The notes beneath the pieces were generated by a model. It worked only from the letters and a program-made list of their open reading frames with translations, was not told the DNA's origin and made no database searches. This document shows positions 49,880 through 64,000 of a DNA stretch of 64,000 nucleotides, one piece after another. Origin of the DNA: Tetraselmis striata (lineage: Eukaryota; Chlorophyta; Chlorodendrophyceae; Chlorodendrales; Chlorodendraceae); assembly GCA_006384855.1 (NCBI GenBank), contig VCJN01000709.1, positions 1-64,000 on the forward strand, read 5' to 3'. Each line of letters starts with the position of its first letter. Within the stretch, counting starts at the first letter, position 1. The position numbers and the translations under genes were made by a program.

Positions 49880-51780
49880 AAACATGCAATTGAGTCTGGT
49901 CTTGCCGGCTTACACGCTGTTCGTTTATATTACGACTTCGAGCGTGGGCAATCGGCAGCCAGGCGTGCCGACCAGATGACGGTGGAAGATGTCGTGCGTT
50001 GTAGAAGGGGTCTCGCGCTAAGAGTAGGTTTAGGAACCTCGATGTCAAGGCGCAAGCGACGAAAGGACGTAGATGGGAGATGTGGACGGCGCGAACGTCG
50101 GTCCGACATAGGCCCGACGTGTCGCGAAATCAAAGCTCCGTCCCTCAGCGGCGCCATGCATGCAGCAGCTGCCGCGCGCCGTGGCAGCGCGCGATATGAA
50201 CCGAAAGTGTACGCCAGGTGGCGACGAGTGCCCATCAGAGCGGCACAAATTGGAATTGGAATTAGAATTGATCACAACGAGCTAGCCACCTACTCTCCAC
50301 CGCCCATACTAAGTTGCTCTTAGGGCATGCTATCTCTACCCATACTAGGGAACACTTGTAGTGTAATTACAGCTCACCTACTACTGGCCATCCTCTTTCG
50401 TTTCCAAACCCCGCCTCCTTCCATCACGTGATTAGTAGCTGTGCTGTTTTCCGGATAACTACGGGCATTCGTTAGTACGAGCGACTATCACTAATTGCCA
50501 GTACATGGAGTACTTGCCCCGCCCAAAACGTATTCTTGTACATCGGTAATGCACCGGCACCGCGCAATCTTTGGTCGTAGTGCTGCGTCTTGGCTCCATC
50601 AGCAGCCGCCATCGCTAATAATATCCCGCAAGTCGCGGCGCTGATCGCCCTACCGCCGCGCCGGCTGTGGCGGTCCGCCGGCCTCGATGCTGCCTCCATC
50701 TCGCCCGCCTAAGCTCTTGCGGCAGGATCCCCAAGGGAGACTAGAGGGAAAAAAGTGGGCACCGCCCCCCCCCCCCCCCCCCTTCCCCTCCTCCCCGCCC
50801 CGTCCGTGTGTCGTCGCTCCGTGGTCGGCATGCCGGTCCCGCTTGCTTGCCCGCGCGCAATTTGTCTCCGCAGAGGGTAGGTCTCGTCAATGTAGCCGCC
50901 TGTCTAGGGTCAGACCGAGCTGGCCGCCAGCTGACTCTTCCCGTCGCATGGCTGTGACTCCCTCAGAGCACTCCGGCTCCTGTCTCCTTGCCCATGAGTC
51001 GCTGCCATGCCCGGCCTCTCACCCCGAACGCCCGCCCCGCCTTTAAGTGCCGGGCGCATGTTTCCTCGCGCTCGCCGCCCTCGCTCATTCTTACGGATCG
51101 GATGAGGGTTTCCCGTTCCTTGCGGGTCGGCCGCATGGCGCCGCCGAATACTCCGCTGCACTAGCCCGGGATTCGATTGATTCACATATGGAACACATAC
51201 GGGTTGGGGGTACGCCATATCTTCTCCAAGTCGGTCGCCGCTTGTACCGAGGTACGAGAACACGATTTTATTTCGAACAATCCTCGCGAGTATAGGCTGC
51301 CCCCGTAGTCCAAGTCGTACAGACTACCCCCTTGCCCACCCGTAGGCGGATCGCGGAGAGGCCAACGCAAAGCCGAGGTCGTACATGGATTTTTTGCAGC
51401 CCCTCGTACATGGTTGCTGCACGGCGGCGGCGCTAGGCGCTACCGGGACTACGAGTACTATTTAAAAAGCCCCTCGTAGGGCTCCCCCCGGTCGTCGCAG
51501 GATCCAAGAACCCGCCACAGCCGGTCACCACACTCAGCCCCCTGCCGCACCAAGCCGGGCACGGGTCTTTGGGCTTACCAGAGCCGACCACGTTGAGGTG
51601 GGAGTAGTGCCGCCGGGTCTGCCTCATCTAGGATCCTCCGCTCTTGGTGAGAGAGCGGCACATGCATGAAGTACGAGCTGGGCGAGTACGAGCTGCCCGC
51701 GCACGGGCGCGCAAGCACGTCGCGCATAGCCAGGTGAAGTACGGTACGATGTACGCGACGCGACGGTAACCATGCACATG
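49880..51780. other. Intergenic, short open frames only
   Basis: A Pro-rich frame at 50687-51046 spans a poly-C run (50766-50782) and shows no domain. Other frames are short. No RNA gene or mobile element was recognised. Confidence 0.35.
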
Positions 51781-51789
51781 TATTGGCCG

Positions 51790-53180
51790 CGTACGTTACG
51801 AGGGATGGACACGTGACCCCGCACGACAACGGCGGTGTACGGCCGCTGCCATATCACCACAGACGGTCGTTTCGCCGCCTTGCTCGAGGGTCAGCACCTC
51901 AAACGCAGAATAGCGCATCGGGACGCGGGCACATCGGGCCCAGTGTGGACGTGCCATCCCGCCGGTTATGATGTGTGTCGGGGTCGGATGCCGGAGACGT
52001 CGCAGAAGACCCGCCGACTCGGTAAGTTGTCGGCGCGGGTCTCGCATCGCAAAGTGTGGCGAGGCGGCCGCTGCTGCTGCACCAGGGACCACTGCCGATT
52101 ACCCCGCACGCCGCAAACCTACTACGACGACGCCGCGAAACGCAAAGGTTGCGTTAAGTTTCGGAGCTGCCCCCCGGCTGGCAGCTCGTGTCGTCATTCG
52201 TCAAAGGTGGGATGTCATGACGTCGGGAACGAATTGGCCAACGTAGAGGCTCTGACAGCCTGCGCCGGCCCGTAACGATGCCAACGCTGTCGGGGTATTG
52301 GCGAGGCGGCCGCCGCTGCTGCACTAGCGACGGCCGCCGAGGTTCCGAACCCGGAGTCGCACATGGGTAGTTACGGTTACCACGAGACGTCGAGCATGCC
52401 GGGTGGTAGAGTGCAGTTGCAGGTTGTCGTGGTCCTTGTGACGACGACGTTGCAACATGATGCGTAGAAGACGCGCCGGACCGAGCCGCGCAGACGCCTC
52501 CCACTGCGACCACAACAGAAGTCGCTGCGGCATGGTTTGGGCGAGGGCAACGAGCCCTCTCAAACCATGCGCATGAGCGGTGACATCCCCTTAACGGACC
52601 AAATACGCGGGTATTTTCGAAAAAACCGTAACGTGGAACGACCACCGATGCCACGACGCCATGCTGCAAGGACACTCGGACCGGGTTGAAGTGTCTTGCA
52701 AGACGGCAAGTTGTTGTCCCGACGACACGGACGTCCTCCTCCGTCTGCGCTGATTTGTTGTCGTCCTTGACAACCGTGACGAGCACCGGCCATGGTGCCG
52801 AGCCGGTCCACCTCACCTCACCTCGAGAGTTGACTACTGCGAGAGTGTGCTCCAATGCAGGAGCCCACGAAGGCCCGTGCTCGGCTTCGGGTGTTGAGGT
52901 ATAGCCCCCCCCCCCCCCCCCCCCCACGGGCACCCTCCCGCTCCAACTCCTTATTGTGCACATCGCCACCCAGAAACGTTCCATCTGCAAAGCCAAGGCA
53001 AAAACGGAAAACGACTTTGGGCGCACGAGTAGGGAAAACCACATTACCGAGGGAGTGTCTATCGCTGCCGATGATGTATCGCATGTGCGTGGCACGATTA
53101 TGACACAGTACCGGGAAAAGGGGCCTCGGTGCGGACGTGATAAGCCTCTGCGACCCTTGCGTGCACAATAAGTACGCAAA
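51790..53180. other. GC-rich open stretch of uncertain nature
   Basis: Long frames are open on both strands, the longest 414 codons on the minus strand. They overlap a poly-C tract and show no recognisable domain. A direct repeat of about 25 bp (GGCGAGGCGGCCGC-CGCTGCTGCAC type) occurs at 52060 and 52301. It is more likely repeat-derived than a host gene. Confidence 0.35.
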
Positions 53181-53187
53181 GCCGCTC

Positions 53188-53466
53188 GAAAGGGAGGGAA
53201 AGGCGAATAGGAGCCCGCAAGGTGGAGGCGGAAACGGGTGGGCGCTTCCGAAGGCGGCGAGCCGAAAGATACGAGGCGAGCTGTTGGAGGTTGTCCGAAG
53301 TAGCACCATGACCGGGAGCGCATGGCTCGCGGGCGATGGGGCAGCCCGTACTGAAACCCGATGGCACTTGTACCGGGATATAAATCGGTTGAAACCACAA
53401 ACAGACCGTACCAGTCGCACTATAGGACAGTTAAATTGCTGGGAAACCCCATACACAAGTTTAGGT
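53188..53466 (+). repeat. Dispersed repeat of about 280 bp, copy 2
   Basis: Same orientation as copy 1 at 49593-49872 and matching along its whole length. It abuts the SINE-like repeat that starts at about 53470, so two repeats are joined end to end here. Confidence 0.7.
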
Positions 53467-53469
53467 CGT

Positions 53470-53745
53470 ATCCGGACCAGTGGATCTTTTCGTACTAAAA
53501 GCAAAAGTAAAGTTCGCCCCGGGACATCGCCCGAAGCCGCCCCAGCACTTGACCTCTTGCGCCAATGCAGTCGTAGGTCTGACATAGCCAGTAGACCATT
53601 GCCCCATTCGAACTCCGAAGGGCTAATGCATCAACCGGGTAAACCCAGGACACGCCGGGACGATATTGTCGAGTTACTTCGACCAGGAGTCGGTACCGGG
53701 ACTTCTCACGTACGAAACGACCGCTCAACCGAGCGGACAAAGGAG
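53470..53745 (-). repeat. SINE-like dispersed repeat, copy 2
   Basis: This inverted copy of the repeat at 21070-21420 shares, in shadow translation, RQYRPGVS, VDALALR, AMVY and LCQTYDC. It ends in a TTTACTTTTGC tail, like the TTTAC tail of copy 1. Its T-arm-like head is more diverged. Confidence 0.6.
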
Positions 53746-53802
53746 GTATTTTTGGTACTGCTTTAGATTTAGATGGATTTATTCCTACTGGCCGTTTTGT
53801 AA

Positions 53803-53932
53803 TTCACGCCCGCCCTAAATGCAATCTGCCGCTAGCCCTACCCGTATTGCCCTCGGTATTGGTGACTGGTGTGAATTACAAAAAGGGCAGGGTATACCCG
53901 TATTGGTGTGAATTACAAATAGAGCAGTATCA
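53803..53932. repeat. Inverted and direct TTGTAATTCAC motifs (MITE-like)
   Basis: TTTGTAATTCACGCC at about 53804 is mirrored by GGTGTGAATTACAAA near 53870 and again near 53912. The first pair would form terminal inverted repeats of an element of about 80 bp. The same TGTAATTCACA motif occurs at 12570 and 12630. Confidence 0.4.
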
Positions 53933-54076
53933 AATCCACCTACTACAAAAAGTAGGTCCTTTTTTTTTTGGATTTCCGATATCGCCTTCTGCTGCTACGG
54001 TACGGTAGCTTATTATGTAGTCGGCTAGTCGCTAAATAGCAAAAAGTAGTACTAGAAATCAAGACAGCAAGCCGCC

Positions 54077-54084
54077 TATAAAAG
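54077..54084 (+). promoter_or_regulatory. TATA box of the NDUFA12 gene
   Basis: TATAAAAG, a textbook TATA box, sits in a GC-rich context about 217 bp upstream of the NDUFA12 ATG, leaving room for a 5' UTR that includes the poly-C run at 54139-54152. Confidence 0.5.
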
Positions 54085-54293
54085 CGGCCCGCATCCCGAT
54101 TGGTAGGGTATACTGGTATATTGGTAGGGTATACCTTCCCCCCCCCCCCCCCCTCCCCCTACTTTCGACTGGCATCTCGCCGCCCCCGAGCGAACTGGGA
54201 ATGGGAAACGGGTCCAGAGGGCCCTTCACGCGCAGCACTGCAACACACAGTCCAGGCCAGCGACTTCAACCCCCTCCCCCCAGGACAGGACCC

Positions 54294-54400
54294 ATGGCGC
54301 TCACCAAGTTCCGCACCGCGCTTGGAAGCGGCGCCAGCCTGGGCGACTTTCTCAAGTTCGGCGCCTGGAAGGGACTCATCCTGGGCGACGTCGGGTAGTG

Positions 54401-54434
<34 letters not shown>

Positions 54435-56949
54435 ACCCCCCCCCCCCCCCCCCCCCCCCCCCCCGTTCCCCCCAAACCAGGCGTCCCTGCCCCTCCTCCA
54501 GGGCCCAGCCAACAGCCGTTACGGGCCCCCTCCTCCCCGCGCACCCGCTGTTCCACGGGGCGTGGCGGTTGCGCTACGCGGGGCAGTGTCCGAGCACCCA
54601 GGCCCGGCGCTGCACCCGGCGGTTAGGGTTACGCGCCCTGACGGCGGGCCCCGCATTCTGGCGAGACTGGGCTGGCTCAGGCCCGGGGACGGGAAGGGAC
54701 AGGAAGAGGCGAGGATGGGGGTGCAGGGGCTGGCGCGTGTACAGGACAGCAAGGCAAGCTGCTATCCTTCGTGTAGCCAGGTTGCGACCATGCTGGCCCT
54801 GCGGTGGCGGGGCGGTGCATTGCGCACCGTCATCTGGATGCACCACGTTATCATGCAGCTATATACACCACGCCATCATCCACCAGCTGTATTTTAGCAT
54901 CCTTGGCAGCTGGGACCAGCTCCCCCGTCCGTATCTTCCAGACTGTCATCCTTGTATCTCAGCGCCCGTGGGCGCCGCTACGGCATGCGGTGGCAGCGGC
55001 GGCGGCGGGCATCGGGCGCTCCCCGCCCCTGAGGGAGGCCGCTAGAGAACGTGCGCGAGGGCGCGTGCCGGCTACCTTGAGGCTGACTGGCGCGGCTGGC
55101 TGGCAGGCAGGCGCTGTTCGTCCATGGGCCCAAGGCGGAGATGATCGGCGAGGACTGCCACGGGAACAAGTACTTTGAGGGCAAGAACCTGCAGCAGGGT
55201 GAGCAAGCAGCCTCTGCATGGCTATGCGCGCAGTGCGCTGCTCTCCTCTACCACCCCTCTTCCCCCTCGCCCGCCCATCACCCTGCACCCGGGTGGCTCA
55301 CCTGGGGCCGCCACCGCTGCGACAGGCCGCCACCGCTTTGTGGTCTACCATGACCTGGACAACAAGGACCCCTCCACTGTGCCCCCGCAGTGGCACAGTG
55401 CGCTCCCTCCCCCCCCCCCCCCCCCCCCCTTCCCTCGCGCGCTTCTCCCTTCTCATGTGTTTAGGGCTATGGTCGATCCTAAAGGGGGCTTGCCTTGTCT
55501 TTGCCCTGATTCCCCGCCACCTTACCCCCTCCCCCCTCCCCCAACCCCCACCCCCACCCTCTGTTGCACAGGCTGGCTCAACTACGTGAGCGATGCTGCG
55601 CCCGGCAGGGTGAGACCCCCTCAACCCCCAACAAACCCAGATCTTGGCCCAGCCTACTCCCGCCTCCCTTGTCGAGGGACTCCCACCGCCCACCCGCCGT
55701 GGGTCTGCGGGCGATTGTCACCATTTCTACGCACATCATCGCGTACGGGTGCCGACGCGGTGCTAAGAACACTGCGGATGCGAAATTATAGACGAAACTA
55801 TGGCGGAACGATAGCGAATGTTCTGGTGGGCTGCATGCAAGCCCACCTTCAGGGTTATGACTAGGGTTCTCACATGCACGTCGGCACCCATGGCCCGTCC
55901 GTCAGTCAGTGTTACACACGCCCCATCGAGATTTTACGCCTGATGGAAATGCGCCAAGTCATGGACGATGGGCCGCAAACAGGGAACATTGCGGATTCTG
56001 TGGGCGCTGAGGCACTGGGACAATCATCCTCATTGATTTCCATAGGTCTCCTCCTCATGCCATGATATCTCATGCATCGTTCTCGAATCATCGCGACATC
56101 CAGCCCTCGCTGTCTAGGCAAATTACTCGAATAGCCTCGCCGTACTTGTATTAAACGAATCACCCTCTGCAAGGGGGGACTTCCAAAGAGGTGCGGGTCA
56201 CCGTGATGGCTATCCTTTGAAGCTTGGACAAACAGCGGGTAAATCTCCTTTGCAGCGCAAAGGGCGGAAAACCACCGCCATAGGATATCGTGGAATCGTT
56301 ATCACCGCGATCCACAGTAGTGCGCAGCCCGCCAGAGTTTCCCAGTGCCTCGCGAAAAGTGCTCGGTAAACATCTTCACACCGATGGACTGGTCAAAACT
56401 TACCGGAACACGCCACGGGTATAGCGCACCACGGACGTCCTGCCGCAGTGTGTCCCACCGCCACCCATTTGGGTTTTTTCGAGCCCGCCAGCCCTGGCAT
56501 CATGCACTGCATTGGGTTCGCGGGTCCTACACAACATTGCTCTGTTTGGAAGCACCGCGTCGGTATACCCGTGCCACTGGTTTATGTTTTTTGTTTCACC
56601 GGATGTATGCCATTGTTCCCTCTGTTTTGAGGGGAGAGGTGGGACTTCATTGAAGAAAACAATCACACAGATCTCAAACCCTAAAACCCTGGCTGCGGTA
56701 AATGGTGCCTTTGCTGTAGGTTAGGATTTAAACCCCAAACCTCATAATGAGCTCCCTGACCCTATTGGGATGCCCCGCCGTCTCACCGTCTGCGTGCGCG
56801 CCCGGCAGGAGGAGTGGCCGGCCATCAAGTTTGCGCCGGCAATCCACCCCAAGCACCCCTCCGGCACGCCGCAGGAGTACCACCCCAAGGGGCACTACCT
56901 CAACCCGCAGCGGCGGCAGTGGAAGAAGATGGAGTTCTGGCAGCCGTGA
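54294..56949 (+). CDS. NDUFA12: NADH:ubiquinone oxidoreductase subunit NDUFA12 (B17.2), five exons
   Basis: An accessory subunit of mitochondrial complex I, located on the matrix arm. Exons 54294-54394, 55107-55198, 55326-55397, 55572-55609 and 56809-56949 join in phase and encode 147 residues, the usual size. Recognisable parts are the N-terminal FLKFGAWKGLILGDVG, then GEDCHGNKYFEGKN, the core GRHRFVVYHDLDNKDPSTVP, WHSWLNYVSDAAPG and the C-terminal QEYHPKGHYLNPQRRQW ending in FWQP. The acceptor of the second exon must be the upstream of two adjacent CAGs to keep phase. The last intron (1.2 kb) holds a repeat-like segment shared with 58.3 kb. The first intron opens with a 63-base C tract directly after the donor. 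Confidence 0.96.
54402..54464. repeat. 63-base C tract with one interruption
   Basis: C homopolymer immediately after the GTAGTGA donor of NDUFA12 intron 1, interrupted once by A at 54435. The longest such tract in the window. Confidence 0.95.
55786..55900. repeat. Dispersed repeat of about 110 bp, copy in NDUFA12 intron 4
   Basis: Shares CGGAACGATnGCG, GGCTGCATGCAAGCCCA and GCGTCGGCACCC-type blocks in the same order as 58297-58410. A weaker match (GGCTGCATGATGCAAGC) is at about 62385 in the dehydroquinate synthase gene. Probably a short non-autonomous element. Confidence 0.5.
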
Positions 56950-59656
56950 GCGCGCCCCGCGCCGTGTGCGTCCACGTCGACCCGCGTCTCCACCGCCCCT
57001 CTTTTGCCAAGGAGACAGTCAGAGGAAACCCTTAGAAACCCTATCGGCCTGCCCCTGAGCGCCATGCTCCTGTGGCAGCCCCCCCCCCCCCCCCCCTCCC
57101 CCCCGATTTAAAAACAGATGTATCCGCCGTCATCAGGGGCCGACGCGTGCCCCTCTTGGCCGCCCCAAACCCACAACCCGCCGCCCCGAGCCGCTGCGCT
57201 GCAGAGCCCCACGTGATGCTGTGCATGCTGTGCACGCGTTGGGGTTTTGAGATAGGGTTTGCGATCAAAGCCACGCCATGGCCAGTAGGGTCTAGGATCA
57301 CTGATCGGCCGATGTGCATTCGACATTTGGCATGCCGAAGAAAAAGGGTAATTTCCGAAAGCCCCCTCCCCAAAGGGATTGGACAATCACCTCCAGAAGT
57401 TTGGTGATGACTGTTTTATTTCTCACCAGGTCGATCGCTTGAAACTCGGGCGAGGGCAATAAAGCCGTTAAGTACTCCTGCACACACCGCGAGCCAGGTA
57501 TATACGCCCCAGTGAGTGCTGCATCCTTGTCATACCGCGTAAGAACGCTTTGTCTGATATTGTTAATACCTACAATAAAAACAGGGGATAATGCTCACTC
57601 TGTCCCGCCCTTCCCTATAATCAACAGTTTCAGCGCTACTGCAGTCTGCACTGCAGCATGTTGACTGCAGCCTGCATGCAGCCTGCATTACTGCACTGCA
57701 GCCTGCAGTACTGGAAAGTGGACTGCAGCCCAACCCTGGTATATACGCCCCAGTGACTGCGCTACATCCTTGTCATGCTGCGTAATAACACGCTTTGTCT
57801 GATATTATTAATACCTACACAAACGGGGGATGATGCTCACGCGTCACGCTGTGGGCAAACTAGGGTATGGCGCTAGGTCAAGCGCCAATGAATGTAATAG
57901 CGCTTGGGGTTCACGATGTACCTGCATTGTTTCTGACAACCCGGCGAGGCAAGCAAAGGTACCTCCATGTGTTATTCTACCGGATTATCCACAAATATAG
58001 CGCGCAGTCTCCGGGTTCATTGTGCAAGACAACTCATCAGCAGGCGACCTGCGGACCCAAGTGGGTGATACGGGTGCTTTAAAATCGCGGTGAGGGAAAA
58101 CATGCACCGCGGACATCCTGGGCGCGTGCCAGCCATGCACTTTGGACGATTTGGACCGCGCAATGCACACATCCGCCATGCGGGGGCGGGGGGGCTCTAG
58201 TCTCCGCAGCTTGCGGCCAGGACTACCCGCCCGCTACCGGTGCCGGCGCGGTACAAAGAACCCAGCGCGAACGAGAGCACCACCATGCCTGCCAGAGGTC
58301 TAAGGTGGGCAAAACTATCACGGAACGATTGCGGACGTTCTCATAGGCTGCATGCAAGCCCAAATTGAGGCTTATAAGGGGTCTCATAGATGCGTCGGCA
58401 CCCTCTCGCTGTCTGGACGTCTGCATTCGTATGCCCCCCCCCCCCACCCCGGCCCACACCCCGGCCCGGGTGTTGGGTAGGACCCACTGCCACATGACGG
58501 CGGCTCACTGCACCCAGGATGGAAGCAGGGTTACCGGCATGTACCGGGTGTAAGGATGTGCTACTCAGATTCGACGACGCATCGAACGTCACGTCGCCCC
58601 CCGCGTATGTATGCCTCAGTATGCCGGCAGTCGCATGTGATGGCAGCAAACCCGTTGAGGCTGGGAGTGATGCCGTCAATGTGGCCGGCCCCCTTGCCAT
58701 CATCCTTCTGAAGCATCAATGGACGCGAGGCTCCCAGTTCCTCCCATCCACCCTGCCCTTCCGGCTCGGCGCGCATGCCAACCGCTGCATCGGCACTTCT
58801 GCCATGTTTGGGAATGGGACGCTCCATGCGGAACAACTGTCATATCGCAATGAAGGTCGGTGACACCGCTGCCAACATGATGCATCACCAGTGATTACAT
58901 GCATCGACCCGCTTTGGCGTCGTGGGCATCTCCTCCAACTTGTTTCGTGGCGCGGGTGCATGCTACACCGTCCGGCGCATGCGGAGGCGGCCCATCGCGC
59001 CAGAAGGAGAAGATACCGTATCATTCAACCGGGTCCATTCAGTCCAAAAATGATTTGTGTCGCATTGTCGAAGTTAAGACATCCACACACACACACACAC
59101 TACAGTAGTATTGTTAGGCGGGTAGTCATTGACCCGCCTTTGTGTTGAGCCGCCGACGACGATGCGCATGCCATACACGAGGTAACTACGCAGAACCAGG
59201 AGATCAATACACAAGGCACGGCAAGCGCGACTCGTACGAGTGTTAATTGCGCGTGTCAGGCCGCTCCTCATAGGCCAAAAATCAGGAAAAAACGCATGTA
59301 TGTACGGGTACATGTAACGCACGTGCGGGCCTCGATGGTTCTTGGCTCACCCGGATTTAATCCGTGATAATTTCGTCTCTATTTTTACAATACACAGCAA
59401 GGCATGTCCTTTTCATCAGAAACTGCTCTTAACCGGCACCCATAGCGAACCCACAGGTCGGTGGTTAAGGTACGCAGCGCGATATCGGCATGTGCAATTA
59501 ATTACATGGCGCGGCGGCGGGTTGCCACCGCGCTCTGGTTGGGCGCAGTGCGTCGCCAAAGCCCGCCTCCAGCGCTAATGGTATTTGTTTCTCCTTATGA
59601 TGAAAAGTTATTATTGGGCGTCGTTTAGCGCCCGCTCCCGCGGCGCCGTCGTAGTC
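56950..59656. other. Intergenic between NDUFA12 and 3-dehydroquinate synthase
   Basis: The genes converge. The stretch holds direct repeats at 57.5-57.84 kb, a dispersed repeat at 58.3 kb, a CA microsatellite at about 59083-59101 and telomere-like AAACCCT motifs near 57030. A 114-codon plus-strand frame at 58519-58863 has no recognisable domain and is overlapped by equally long minus-strand frames. Confidence 0.4.
57497..57842. repeat. Direct repeats of about 105 bp flanking a CTGCAG-rich spacer
   Basis: 57497-57598 and 57737-57842 match along their length with substitutions and a few small indels (GGTATATACGCCCCAGTGA, CTTTGTCTGATATT, TTAATACCTACA in both). The spacer is made of CTGCAG/GCCTGCA units. 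The arrangement resembles a small terminal-repeat element or an old tandem duplication. Confidence 0.65.

Positions 59657-64000
<4,344 letters not shown>

Noticed and set aside
52154-53398. A 414-codon minus-strand open frame
   Set aside because: It crosses a poly-C tract and the end of a dispersed repeat, has no recognisable domain, and both strands are open here because of the GC content. Kept only as a GC-rich open stretch.
58519-58863. Plus-strand frame of 114 codons
   Set aside because: Minus-strand frames of equal length overlap it, no domain is recognisable and no splice sites or promoter support it.

Overview
This is nuclear DNA from a photosynthetic eukaryote, most likely a green alga; the species cannot be named from the window. 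Genes are intron-rich with GT-AG junctions and strongly G/C-ending codons. One gene encodes a RETICULATA-type plastid protein, and a shikimate-pathway gene is present in plant/algal style. TTTAGGG-type telomere motifs are scattered through the window, and a TGTAA motif, the common green-algal polyadenylation signal, lies about 70 bp past one stop codon. C and G homopolymers of 12 to 60 bases are very frequent, and many lie just inside introns next to the 5' splice site.

Seven genes are recognised with confidence, and most could be rebuilt exon by exon with matching phases. They are a proline iminopeptidase (minus, 6758-11984, ten exons), a RETICULATA-related DUF3411 membrane protein (plus, 27969-30212), the B subunit of DNA polymerase alpha-primase POLA2 (plus, 35024-39215, thirteen exons), an intronless organelle-targeted HSP20 (plus, 43453-44181), a small P-loop sulfotransferase with a C-terminal membrane anchor (minus, 45203-46981, six exons), the complex I accessory subunit NDUFA12 (plus, 54294-56949, five exons) and 3-dehydroquinate synthase (minus, 59657 to beyond the window end). 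Weaker calls are a frame-broken coiled-coil gene resembling CCDC6 at the left edge, an unidentified single-pass membrane protein (31207-33844) and an unidentified minus-strand gene (26550-27450).

From 12.9 to 24.5 kb the window is a graveyard of mobile elements. Two tandem elements carry a gag-like protein and a tyrosine recombinase but no visible reverse transcriptase, and they share terminal repeats. The second is broken by a large palindrome and by a Ty3/gypsy chromovirus integrase-chromodomain remnant. A decayed piggyBac-type transposase follows. Between 47 and 54 kb there are dispersed repeats, including a tRNA-derived SINE-like sequence with a second copy at 21 kb. A 3-kb AT-rich block (40.2-43.4 kb) precedes the HSP20 gene.

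The genes are ordinary housekeeping genes that do not form a pathway together. The most unusual structures are a tandemly duplicated, splice-competent exon in the dehydroquinate synthase gene, the reverse-transcriptase-less tyrosine-recombinase elements, a 115-bp near-perfect hairpin at 4.9 kb, and the donor-adjacent homopolymer tracts. Several otherwise convincing coding stretches contain single-base frame breaks, which could be real decay or uncorrected assembly indels.
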